From Rhizobium sp. BK650 (lineage in GTDB: Bacteria > Pseudomonadota > Alphaproteobacteria > Rhizobiales > Rhizobiaceae): 64,000 bases of DNA. Both the position numbers and the translations under genes were made by a program. Shown one piece after another: positions 25,750-33,396 of the stretch. How positions within the stretch are numbered: position 1 is the stretch's first letter; every line of letters begins with the position of its first letter. The DNA lies in contig NZ_JACIBK010000002.1 of NCBI RefSeq assembly GCF_014195325.1, positions 558,001 through 622,000 on the forward strand, given 5' to 3'. The notes below the pieces were generated by a model. That model worked only from the letters and a program-made list of their open reading frames with translations, searched no databases and was not told the origin of the DNA.

Positions 25750-27669
25750 CTAGCCGTTCGAACCGAAAGGCTCGGTGCGCGGCGGCAACGCCGGAACGTC
25801 GATATGATCGGGAGCGAGGCCCTGCTTGCTGCGATCAGCCATCAGCTCGTAGGCGTGTTCGAGGTGGTGGCAGAAGCGCTCGGCATCGAAGAGCGGCGCC
25901 ATGTAACGCTTCGCCTGCAGGTGCTTCTTGTAGCCGGCGACGCGTTCCGGATTGAGCGCGAGCTCGACAGCCAGATCCTCGTAGGCCTGCAGGTCGTCGG
26001 CGACGAGTTCGGGCAAATCGATTGCTCTGAGCAGGCTCTCGCTGACACGCGAGGCGAAATTGGTGCCCTTCACCGTCAGCACCGGCAGGCCGCCCCAGAG
26101 CTGTTCCGAGGTAGTGGTGTGACCATTGACGGGGAAGGTATCTATACCGAGGTCGGCCGCCTGCTGGCGGCTGATATGCTGCTCATATGGCGCACGCGGG
26201 CAGAAGATGATCCGCTTCGGCGAAATCCCGCCGGCCTGGAAGCGCTCCAGCAGGTTTTCCTTGTTACGGGCCGTATTCGCCATCAGCCAGAGCACGCTAT
26301 CTGGCGCACGCTTGAGAATCCTGCACCAACTGTCGACCACCTGCGAGGTAATCTTGCGGTTGCCGTTGAAGGATGCGAACACGAAGGCATCTTCCGGCAG
26401 GCCGAGCTGCTCGCGGGTCACCGGCTGCGGTCGTGGGCGGTTCGCGGGGTCATTCGGCTGATAGCTTTCCGGCATGCGCAGAAATTTCTCGTGGTAGAAG
26501 GGTTTTGCCACGTCCGGCAGCACCGAGTGATCGCCGATGACATAATCGAGATCGACATTGAGCGTGCTGCCAGGGAAACCCAGCCAGGCGACGTGGATCG
26601 GCGCCAACGGCAGATTGAAGGCGGAGGCGCGGCTTCCCGAAGTATGACCCTTGAGATCGACCATGATGTCGATGTTTTCGGCACGGACAGTCTTCAGGAT
26701 CGCTTCGTCGGAGAGGCCGTAGACATCGATGATCTTGCCCCAGCGGCTGCGATCGGTTCTGTTCTTCTCCAGATATTCAGGCTGGGTATGGTCGAAGAGC
26801 GTGATTTCGAAACGATTGCGGTCGTGAAGTTCGAGGACGCGCTGGAGCAGCTTCATCGTCGCATGCGCATCCCAGAAGTCCGAGGACATGTAACCGATAC
26901 GAATGTTCTTGGACCACGAATGCGGCAGGCCGCGCCGGTAGGCCACCCGAGCCGGGTCGAGCGGCTTCGTGCCGATGGTTGCGTAACGATTGTAATCCTC
27001 GTTGCCGCACCAGTGCAGGTGATAGAAAGGGTTATCCTTCCTCAGCGTATCGAGCTCGTTTTTGGCGAGTGCGGCGTCGATCGGTGCCTGGTGCTTGTTC
27101 GCTTCATCGAATTCGTTGAATTCGCGCACGCAGACGAGATAGAGGAAGCGGAAGGCGAGATTGCCAGGGTAGCGCCGGAAAAGGTTGCGGGCGAGTGTCT
27201 GGTTCGTCTCGTCCATGAGGTCGTCGTTCAGCAACAGCGCGGCGAGGCGGCCATGCTCCGGGTTCTGGCTCTCCGATAGAACCTTTTTGAAGGGGCGAAG
27301 GAGATCGCGTCGCTGCCGGCGCAAATAGATCGATGCGATAATGAAGGCGAGTTCCGCATCTTCCTGCGCCTTGCCGAGATTGCGCATCGCAATCAGAAGA
27401 GCCTCGTCCTCGTTGCCGGCCTCAAGGTGGATCTTGGCGGCAGTCTTCAGGAATTCGAACGCACCTTGCCCGGCGCAATCGGCGGCCAGTCCATAGGCCT
27501 TGGCGGCATCTGTCTTGAAGCCGAGCTGCAAAAGGTTTTTGGCCAGAAGAGCGTAGGTCTTGGCGTCCTTCTGGGTATCGATGAGCTGGTTGAGCGTCGC
27601 CAGGGACTGTGTGTAGCGGCCGGCCTGATAGTCCCGGGATGCCGCCGAGAACGAAACTTTGCTGTTCAA
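25750..27669 (-). CDS. TPR-containing GT41 (SPINDLY/O-GlcNAc transferase-like) glycosyltransferase
   Basis: A 639-residue protein. The first ~230 residues are helical repeats of TPR type (SLATLNQLIDTQKDAKTYAL, LLQLGFKTDAAKAYGLAADC). The rest matches the GT41 catalytic region: NIRIGYMSSDFWDAHA, VAWLGFPGSTLNVDLDYVIG, FVFASFNGNRKITSQVVDSW, and the donor-site segment DTFPVNGHTTTSEQLWGGLP with FASRVSESLL. Such enzymes transfer a sugar to protein Ser/Thr. Its place beside four flagellin genes suggests flagellin as substrate (inference). No ATG is available near the N-terminus; a TTG at 27669 with GGAG 6 bases upstream is the likely start. Confidence 0.85.
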   Translation of the reverse strand: MNSKVSFSAASRDYQAGRYTQSLATLNQLIDTQKDAKTYALLAKNLLQLGFKTDAAKAYGLAADCAGQGAFEFLKTAAKIHLEAGNEDEALLIAMRNLGKAQEDAELAFIIASIYLRRQRRDLLRPFKKVLSESQNPEHGRLAALLLNDDLMDETNQTLARNLFRRYPGNLAFRFLYLVCVREFNEFDEANKHQAPIDAALAKNELDTLRKDNPFYHLHWCGNEDYNRYATIGTKPLDPARVAYRRGLPHSWSKNIRIGYMSSDFWDAHATMKLLQRVLELHDRNRFEITLFDHTQPEYLEKNRTDRSRWGKIIDVYGLSDEAILKTVRAENIDIMVDLKGHTSGSRASAFNLPLAPIHVAWLGFPGSTLNVDLDYVIGDHSVLPDVAKPFYHEKFLRMPESYQPNDPANRPRPQPVTREQLGLPEDAFVFASFNGNRKITSQVVDSWCRILKRAPDSVLWLMANTARNKENLLERFQAGGISPKRIIFCPRAPYEQHISRQQAADLGIDTFPVNGHTTTSEQLWGGLPVLTVKGTNFASRVSESLLRAIDLPELVADDLQAYEDLAVELALNPERVAGYKKHLQAKRYMAPLFDAERFCHHLEHAYELMADRSKQGLAPDHIDVPALPPRTEPFGSNG

Positions 27670-27980
27670 AACCTAACTCCGTGAGGAAATTTCCGGCATG
27701 AATTGGTGATTTGCGGGAGCGCAATCAGGCCGCCCGCGCAATGCAGGTTGCCCGACGATGCTATCCCGGCTTCTGCCACACTGCCATTCGAAGCTTGCTT
27801 GAAACCGGTGCAGTCGGATGCTTGTTTTTGGCGAAGCCGCATCGGAGGCGGATTCAAGCAACATTAACCATGGAATTGAAGCGCTTGGCACGGAGTTCAG
27901 CCTTTAAGAAGTTGGCAAGTATTGGCTGCGAGATTGCCCTGGACATGACGGGTTTGGGCCAGGAAATATAGGCACCGAGT
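27670..27980. other. Divergent promoter region between the glycosyltransferase and flaA
   Basis: About 300 bases without a supported gene. It must carry the promoter of the minus-strand GT41 gene and that of flaA. The part near 27860-27960 is AT-richer (ATTAACCATGGAATTG...) and resembles the TTAACCAT-containing blocks upstream of flaB and flaC. No confident -35/-10 pair could be chosen by eye. Confidence 0.4.
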
Positions 27981-28064
27981 GGCATGAAGCTGGTCCGTCA
28001 TCGCCGGTATTTATAGTCCGGTATGTCCTCCTTTTTTGTATCTAGTTTTCTAGGGGACACACTT
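27981..28064 (+). promoter_or_regulatory. flaA 5' leader with conserved flagellin element and RBS-sequestering helix
   Basis: Begins with GGCATGA shared with the other flagellin leaders, 84 bases before the ATG. A short stem CCGG/CCGG (28004-28007 with 28018-28021) is followed by TGTCCTC at 28024-28030, which can pair over 7 bp (one G-U) with GGGGACA at 28053-28059, the Shine-Dalgarno of flaA. This would hide the ribosome-binding site. Confidence 0.55.
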
Positions 28065-28970
28065 ATGACGAGCATTAACACGAACAATTCCGCAATGGCA
28101 GCTCTCCAGACGCTGCGTAACGTCAACCAGGGCCTGAACACCACGCAGAACCACGTTTCCACGGGTTACCGCGTTGGCAAGGCTTCCGACAACGCTGCCT
28201 ACTGGTCGATCGCAACGACCATGCGTTCGGACAACAAGGCTCTCGGCGCTGTTTCCGACGCTCTCGGCCTCGGTGCTGCCAAGGTTGACACCGCTTACAC
28301 CGCCATGGACAGCGCCATCGACGTCGTTGGCGAAATCAAATCCAAGATCGTTGCCGCTACCGAAAATGGCGTCGACAAGAAGAAGGTTCAGGAAGAAATC
28401 GACCAGCTGCAGGACCAGCTGGTGAGCATCGCTCAGTCGGCTTCCTTCTCCGGTGAGAACTGGGTTGCTGGCGCCAACGGCACGAAGAGCGTTGTTTCCT
28501 CCTTCGTCCGTGACGGTTCGAACGGCGTTTCCGTCAAGATGACCGACTACGTCCTGGACAACAGCTCGACCGGCAACGTTCTGTTCGGCATGAGCGGCGG
28601 CTCGATCGAAACCTCCACGGGTATCCTTGGTTCTTCCACGGGTTCTGTCGGCTCGGTCTACTCGCTCGACATCACCAACCTCAGCAACACTGACCTCGGC
28701 ACGGCTCTGACCAACGTCGAAAATGCCCTGAAGGCCATGACCTCTGCCGGTGCAAAGCTCGGTTCGATCTCCACCCGCATCACCATGCAGGACGATTTCG
28801 TCAACGCCCTGAGCAAGTCTCTCGACTCCGGTATCGGCCGCCTTGTCGACGCAAACATGGAAGAAGAGTCCTCCAAGCTCTCTGCTCTGCAGACGCAGCA
28901 GCAGCTCGCGATCCAGTCGCTCTCGATCGCCAACTCCTCTTCGCAGAACATCCTGTCGCTCTTCCGCTAA
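28065..28970 (+). CDS. flaA: Flagellin FlaA
   Basis: A 301-residue flagellin, the short alphaproteobacterial type. N-terminal D0/D1 (MTSINTNNSAMAALQTLR, DNAAYWSIATTMRSDNKA) and C-terminal D1/D0 (QTQQQLAIQSLSIANSSSQN, ending in LFR) are intact, with a small central domain. The ATG at 28065 has AGGGG 7 bases upstream; the longer frame from 28023 is leader. Differs from FlaB at only about 20 residues. Followed by a hairpin terminator, so it is monocistronic. Confidence 0.96.
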   Translation: MTSINTNNSAMAALQTLRNVNQGLNTTQNHVSTGYRVGKASDNAAYWSIATTMRSDNKALGAVSDALGLGAAKVDTAYTAMDSAIDVVGEIKSKIVAATENGVDKKKVQEEIDQLQDQLVSIAQSASFSGENWVAGANGTKSVVSSFVRDGSNGVSVKMTDYVLDNSSTGNVLFGMSGGSIETSTGILGSSTGSVGSVYSLDITNLSNTDLGTALTNVENALKAMTSAGAKLGSISTRITMQDDFVNALSKSLDSGIGRLVDANMEEESSKLSALQTQQQLAIQSLSIANSSSQNILSLFR

Positions 28971-28999
28971 GAACGGCTCAGCCACATCGCGAAAAATGT

Positions 29000-29032
29000 C
29001 GAGGCCGGGTAGCTCCCGGCCTCGAATGTTTT
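29000..29032 (+). terminator. Terminator after flaA
   Basis: CGAGGCCGGG (29000-29009), 5-base loop, CCCGGCCTCG (29015-29024), then AATGTTTT. A perfect 10-bp GC-rich stem. Confidence 0.85.
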
Positions 29033-29109
29033 AACATAAGGTTAATAGAAACGCTTCTAAGTATCAGATATTTTTACCAAATTTCATTTTCAAATTTAGC
29101 TTTCTTTAA

Positions 29110-29250
29110 CCATCTTGCTGTTTTCTAGGCCCATCGAAACGGCGAGTTAACCCTAACGAGAACGGTTAACAGGCATGATGCTGATCGCTGTGGGCCGGCC
29201 CAAATCCGGAATGTCCCTTCCTATGATCTGCCAAAAGGGGCAAGCAAACT
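29110..29250 (+). promoter_or_regulatory. flaB promoter and 5' leader
   Basis: The stretch from about 29105 is clearly homologous to that before flaC: TTAACCAT, TTGCTGT, then GTTAAC at 29146-29151 and again at 29165-29170, then GGCATGA at 29172. In the leader, CCGG/CCGG (29195-29198, 29206-29209) is followed by TGTCCCTT (29212-29219), which can pair over 8 bp (one G-U) with AAGGGGCA (29235-29242), masking the Shine-Dalgarno of flaB. Confidence 0.55.
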
Positions 29251-30159
29251 ATGACGAGCATCAACACCAATAACGCTGCAATGGCAGCTCTCCAGACGCT
29301 GCGTGGCATCAACCAGGGTCTCCAGAAGACCCAGGAACATGTTTCCTCCGGTTACCGTATCGGCAAGGCCGCTGACAACGCTGCCTACTGGTCGATCGCA
29401 ACGACCATGCGTTCGGACAACAAGGCTCTCTCGGCCGTTTCCGACGCTCTCGGCCTCGGTGCTGCCAAGGTTGACACCGCTTACACCGCCATGGACAGCG
29501 CCATCGACGTCGTGGGCGAAATCAAGGCGAAGATCGTTGCCGCAACCGAAAACGGCGTCGACAAGAAGAAGGTTCAGGAAGAAATCGACCAGCTGCAGGA
29601 CCAGCTGGTGAGCATCGCTCAGTCGGCTTCCTTCTCCGGTGAAAACTGGGTTGCTGGCGCCAACGGCACGAAGAGCGTTGTTTCCGCCTTCGTTCGTGAC
29701 GGTTCGAACGGCGTTTCCGTCAAGATGACCGACTACGTCCTGGACAACAGCTCGACCGGCAACGTTCTGTTCGGCATGAGCGGCGGCCAGATCGAGACCT
29801 CCACGGGCATCTTGGGTTCGAGCGTTGGTTCTGTCGGTTCTGTTTACAGCCTCGATATCACCAACCTCAGCCTGACCGACCTCGGTCTCGCTCTGACCAA
29901 CGTTGAAAACGCCCTGAAGGGCATGACTTCGGCCGGCGCAAAGCTCGGTTCGATCACCACCCGCATCACCATGCAGGACGATTTCGTCAACGCGCTTCAC
30001 AAGTCGATCGACTCCGGTATCGGCCGCCTTGTCGACGCAAACATGGAAGAAGAGTCCTCCAAGCTCTCTGCTCTGCAGACGCAGCAGCAGCTCGCGATCC
30101 AGTCGCTCTCGATCGCCAACTCCTCTTCGCAGAACATCCTGTCGCTCTTCCGCGGCTGA
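29251..30159 (+). CDS. flaB: Flagellin FlaB
   Basis: A 302-residue flagellin nearly identical to FlaA: long runs such as the region around residues 63-145 differ hardly at all, and variable positions cluster near residues 9-40 and 205-240. Intact D0/D1 ends (MTSINTNNAAMAALQTLR; QSLSIANSSSQNILSLFRG). ATG at 29251 with AAGGGG 9 bases upstream. Followed by its own terminator. Confidence 0.96.
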   Translation: MTSINTNNAAMAALQTLRGINQGLQKTQEHVSSGYRIGKAADNAAYWSIATTMRSDNKALSAVSDALGLGAAKVDTAYTAMDSAIDVVGEIKAKIVAATENGVDKKKVQEEIDQLQDQLVSIAQSASFSGENWVAGANGTKSVVSAFVRDGSNGVSVKMTDYVLDNSSTGNVLFGMSGGQIETSTGILGSSVGSVGSVYSLDITNLSLTDLGLALTNVENALKGMTSAGAKLGSITTRITMQDDFVNALHKSIDSGIGRLVDANMEEESSKLSALQTQQQLAIQSLSIANSSSQNILSLFRG

Positions 30160-30210
30160 TAGGATCGCGAAATATAATCCGCGGGGTAACCGGCGGGACC
30201 TACACAAATC

Positions 30211-30243
30211 AAGCCGCGCTTCGATGGAGCGCGGCTTTTTTAA
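30211..30243 (+). terminator. Terminator after flaB
   Basis: AAGCCGCGCT (30211-30220), 7-base loop, AGCGCGGCTT (30228-30237), followed by TTTTTT. A strong intrinsic terminator. Confidence 0.9.
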
Positions 30244-30251
30244 TTTCTGTT

Positions 30252-30412
30252 AACGGTTGATTAACCATATTGCTGTCTTCTGCGTCCCAACGAGACGACG
30301 AGTTAACCAAATTTAAGAACGGGTTAACAGGCATGAAGGCTGATCGTCGTTCCCGGGCGCTATTCCCGAATGTCCCTTTTATTAACGTCTGCCAACAAGG
30401 GGCAATCATTTC
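30252..30412 (+). promoter_or_regulatory. flaC promoter and 5' leader
   Basis: Parallels the flaB upstream block: TTAACCAT, TTGCTGT, GTTAAC at 30302-30307 and 30323-30328, GGCATGA at 30330. The short stem here is CGGG/CCCG (30354-30357, 30365-30368), a compensated variant of the CCGG/CCGG of flaA and flaB. TGTCCCTT (30371-30378) can pair over 8 bp with AAGGGGCA (30397-30404), which contains the Shine-Dalgarno. Confidence 0.55.
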
Positions 30413-31321
30413 ATGACAAGTATTTTGACTAACGTAGCGGCTATGGCCGCCCTCCAGACGCTCCGCGGCATCAGCAATAATCTTGAGGATACCCAAAACC
30501 GCGTATCTTCCGGCTATCGCGTTGAAAAGGCAGCAGACAACGCAGCCTATTGGTCGATCGCTACGACCATGCGTTCCGACAACAAGGCCGTCTCGGCCGT
30601 TTCCGATGCTCTCGGCCTCGGCGCCGCAAAGGTCGACACCGCCTACACCGCCATGGACAACGCTATCGACGTCGTGACCGAAATCAAGGCCAAGATCGTC
30701 GCCGCCACCGAGAAGGGCGTCGACAAGACCAAGGTCCAGGAAGAGATCAGCCAACTCCAGGCTCAGTTGATGAGCATCTCGCAGTCGGCTTCCTTCTCCG
30801 GTGAAAACTGGGTCGCTGGCAATACGACGAAGAGCGTCGTTTCCACCTTCGTCCGCGACGGCAACGGCAATGTCTCGGTCAAGACGACCGACTATGTCCT
30901 GGACGCGGCCTCCAACGGTAACGTCCTGTTCGGCATGACCTCAACCGGGGTTATCGATTCGAGCACCGGCATTATCGGCAGCTCCAACGGCACGATCGGG
31001 TCGATCTATACTATGAACATCACTAGCTTTGGTCAGGCGGAGATCGCTATGGCACTGACGGCAATCGAATCGGGCCTGGAGGCGATGACGAAGGCAGCTT
31101 CTCAGCTTGGCTCCATCTCCAACCGTATCGACCTGCAGGAAAACTTTGTTTCGGCTCTGAGCGACTCGATCGACTCGGGTGTCGGGCGCCTTGTCGACGC
31201 CAACATGGAGGAGGAATCGAGCAAGCTCACGGCGCTGCAGACACAGCAGCAGCTGGCGATCCAGTCGCTCTCGATCGCAAATTCCAGCGCCCAGAACGTC
31301 CTCACGCTCTTCCGCAGCTAA
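30413..31321 (+). CDS. flaC: Flagellin FlaC
   Basis: A 302-residue flagellin, more diverged than FlaA/FlaB but with the same conserved ends (MAALQTLRGISNNLEDTQNR; QQLAIQSLSIANSSAQNVL). The central region (about 150-235) differs most. ATG at 30413, AAGGGG 11 bases upstream. Terminated by its own hairpin. Confidence 0.95.
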   Translation: MTSILTNVAAMAALQTLRGISNNLEDTQNRVSSGYRVEKAADNAAYWSIATTMRSDNKAVSAVSDALGLGAAKVDTAYTAMDNAIDVVTEIKAKIVAATEKGVDKTKVQEEISQLQAQLMSISQSASFSGENWVAGNTTKSVVSTFVRDGNGNVSVKTTDYVLDAASNGNVLFGMTSTGVIDSSTGIIGSSNGTIGSIYTMNITSFGQAEIAMALTAIESGLEAMTKAASQLGSISNRIDLQENFVSALSDSIDSGVGRLVDANMEEESSKLTALQTQQQLAIQSLSIANSSAQNVLTLFRS

Positions 31322-31374
31322 GGCGGCGGCCGAAGCTGGACCAAACCTTATGCTGCCATTGGGCGGCAACTTGG

Positions 31375-31412
31375 AAACCGCGCTTAAAAGGCGCGGTTTT
31401 CCTTTTAATTTC
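31375..31412 (+). terminator. Terminator after flaC
   Basis: AAACCGCGC (31375-31383), 7-base loop, GCGCGGTTT (31391-31399), then TTCCTTTT. Fifty-four bases beyond the flaC stop. Confidence 0.85.
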
Positions 31413-31541
31413 AACCGCTTGTATTGTCGCAGCAAGCACCATTTCAATCTCTTCTTCGGCTCTTGCGAAAGTGGTTGCTATCAGGTTAACGTTGCTCGCA
31501 ATTGATTTGTTTTGCGACACACCGGTTGGGAAACCTGCCGG

Positions 31542-31604
31542 GGCATGAAGCCAGCTCAGTCGCCGCCGGCAAAACCGGCCTGATCCCTTCATCTTTCCGA
31601 GACC
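31542..31604 (+). promoter_or_regulatory. flaD 5' leader with partial flagellin element
   Basis: Carries GGCATGA at 31542-31548 and a 5-bp stem GCCGG/CCGGC (31565-31569, 31575-31579), as in the other three genes, but the following TGATCCCTTC has no G-rich partner near the start codon. The masking helix is therefore missing and flaD also lacks a good Shine-Dalgarno. Confidence 0.45.
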
Positions 31605-32564
31605 ATGTCGATGACCGTCAAGATTACCAACGCGGCCGCGGTGAGTGCGCTTGCAGTGCTGCGCAGCATCAATAAAGAATCAACCAACGTGCAGCAGCAG
31701 ATCTCTACGCTGAAGCGAATTGACACCGCGGCCGACGATGCAACCTACTGGTCGATCGCAAGCGTCATGCGTGGCGACAGCACCAATCTCGGCACCATCG
31801 GCGATGCGCTTGGCCTCGGTGCGGCAAAGGTTGACTCGACCTACACGGCGATGAACTCCGCCATCGATCTCCTTGGCGATATCAGGGCCAAGCTGGTTGC
31901 AGCGCGTGAGCCCGGCGCTGACAAGGACAAGATCAACGCAGAGATCACCGAGTACAAGAATCAACTCCAGACGATGGTTGACGCGACCTCCTTCGCTGGC
32001 GAAAACTGGTTGGTGAACGGCCAGCCGGCAGCGCCTCCACAGTGGAAGATTATCGGCAGCTTCGTGCGTGCTCCGACCGGTGAATACCAGGCTCAGACGA
32101 TCGACTTTCCCTCATCGCAGACCATCATGATCGACCGAAATGATGCCAATGGCGGCCTTTTGACGAAGGCTGTCAATGGTAATGTCGACGGCACGCCGGT
32201 GCGCAACTACTATCTGCTGAACGCGAATTCTGCGGTTCCGGCGACCGGTACGGAAATCTCGATCGGCAAGTCGACCACCGATTCGCAGCTCATCGACATG
32301 CTGACCGCCACGGACGCCATGCTGAAGCAGCTTACGAATTCAGCAGCCGGAATCGGCATCATGAAGGCCCGCATCGATGATCAGATCGACTACACCGCCG
32401 ACCTGTCCGATGTTGTCGACAAGAGCGTCGGCGCCCTTGTCGATACTGATATGGACGAAGCTTCCACCCGCCAGAAAGCCATTGAAACCCAGAAGCAGAT
32501 GGCCGTTGAAGCTATCTCCATCCTCAACACTTCCGCCAGCAAGATTCTCATCTTGCTCGAGTAA
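31605..32564 (+). CDS. flaD: Divergent minor flagellin FlaD
   Basis: A 319-residue flagellin with recognisable D0/D1 ends (AVSALAVLRSINKESTNVQQ, DDATYWSIASVMRGD; RQKAIETQKQMAVEAISILN) but a central part unlike FlaA-C, including an insertion around residues 140-175. Likely a minor filament subunit. An alternative start is the second ATG at 31611 (MTVKITN). No clear intrinsic terminator follows before the next gene. Confidence 0.9.
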   Translation: MSMTVKITNAAAVSALAVLRSINKESTNVQQQISTLKRIDTAADDATYWSIASVMRGDSTNLGTIGDALGLGAAKVDSTYTAMNSAIDLLGDIRAKLVAAREPGADKDKINAEITEYKNQLQTMVDATSFAGENWLVNGQPAAPPQWKIIGSFVRAPTGEYQAQTIDFPSSQTIMIDRNDANGGLLTKAVNGNVDGTPVRNYYLLNANSAVPATGTEISIGKSTTDSQLIDMLTATDAMLKQLTNSAAGIGIMKARIDDQIDYTADLSDVVDKSVGALVDTDMDEASTRQKAIETQKQMAVEAISILNTSASKILILLE

Positions 32565-32757
32565 GTGCGGCGCGAGGGCGGCATCATTCATCCTCGCGCA
32601 AGTTTGGGTTTCTAGCCTTCGGCATGAAGGTAGCGTCCGAATCCTTGCCGGCGACAGGCCCTGAGCCTCTCCCGAACCGGAACGACGTGCCGCCAAGGAA
32701 GATGTCATTTTCAAGCGGGGGCATGCCGCGTGTCCCCCGGATACTGGACGGTTTTTT

Positions 32758-33396
32758 ATGAGCATTATGCTTTCCCGGTATTTGAAGGATTTCGGTGAGC
32801 CGAATACGTCGGCACCGATCATCGATGTCGATGATTTCGCGACCGAAACCGCCTCCGCATTTGGGGAGCTGCCGCAGGAGCCCGAAATCGACATAGAAGC
32901 TGAACGACGTGAAGCTTATTCCGAAGGCTTCGCGGCGGCGACCGTGGAGCTGACCGAAAAATACGAACGCGAAGCCCAGGCTGCCTCCGAAGCGCATGTC
33001 CGGGAGATCGAGGAGTTGAAACTCCGCTACGAGATCGAAGCGGCTGCGGTGATCGCGTCTCGTATCCGCGACATGGCCGAAGAGATTGCAGCGTTCGTCA
33101 GCGACGTAACAGCGACGGCGATCGCGCCTGTCATGACTGAGGCGCTCTCTAAAAAAGCGACCGAAAATCTTGCTGTCTTGCTGCGGGAGGCGATCCTCGA
33201 CGGCGCAGCAGCTCCGATCATCGTGCGCGGTCCAGCCAAGCTGTTCGATATCCTCAAGGATGAACTCGGAGAGCACGCCGCACTGATCCGCCATCATGAG
33301 GCTGATGATATCGACCTTGCCGTCGAGCTTGGCGAGACCGTGCTTGTGACCCGTATTTCCGCCTGGGCGGCTAGCTTGAAGAAAGTCTCCGAATGA
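32758..33396 (+). CDS. FliH-like protein of the motB operon
   Basis: A 212-residue soluble protein usually left as hypothetical in rhizobia. It has FliH-like architecture: a short N-terminal segment, a charged coiled coil (residues ~50-110) that includes [12 protein letters not shown], similar to the small-residue-spaced EGF/YAxG repeat of FliH, and a C-terminal alpha/beta region ([20 protein letters not shown], then [21 protein letters not shown]) like the FliH/YscL/ATP synthase delta-type domain. No other fliH candidate is in the window although fliI is. Overlaps motB by 4 bp. Assignment is an inference from architecture. Confidence 0.55.
   Translation: MSIMLSRYLKDFGEPNTSAPIIDVDDFATETASAFGELPQEPEIDIEAERREAYSEGFAAATVELTEKYEREAQAASEAHVREIEELKLRYEIEAAAVIASRIRDMAEEIAAFVSDVTATAIAPVMTEALSKKATENLAVLLREAILDGAAAPIIVRGPAKLFDILKDELGEHAALIRHHEADDIDLAVELGETVLVTRISAWAASLKKVSE

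Noticed and set aside
25732..27279. A 515-codon open frame on the plus strand opposite the glycosyltransferase
   Set aside because: It is the antisense shadow of a well-supported GT41 gene in high-GC DNA; its translation has no family motif and it begins inside the terminator stem.
27886..27904. Sigma-54-like box TTGGCACGGAGTTCAGC upstream of flaA
   Set aside because: The spacing between GG and the -12 GC is off by one and the -12 element is not TTGC; rhizobial flagellins are not known to use sigma-54 and the box is not repeated before the other flagellin genes.
28065..32564. Repeated segments over the four flagellin genes considered as a mobile or CRISPR-like array
   Set aside because: The repeats are whole-gene paralogues with conserved flagellin domains; no short spaced repeats, transposase or terminal inverted repeats are present.
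32621..32627. GGCATGA 137 bases before the FliH-like gene, and again near 37993 before rem
   Set aside because: The heptamer also occurs by chance in coding regions (e.g. cheD, fliF), and neither copy is followed by the stem and TGTCC sequence seen in the flagellin leaders.
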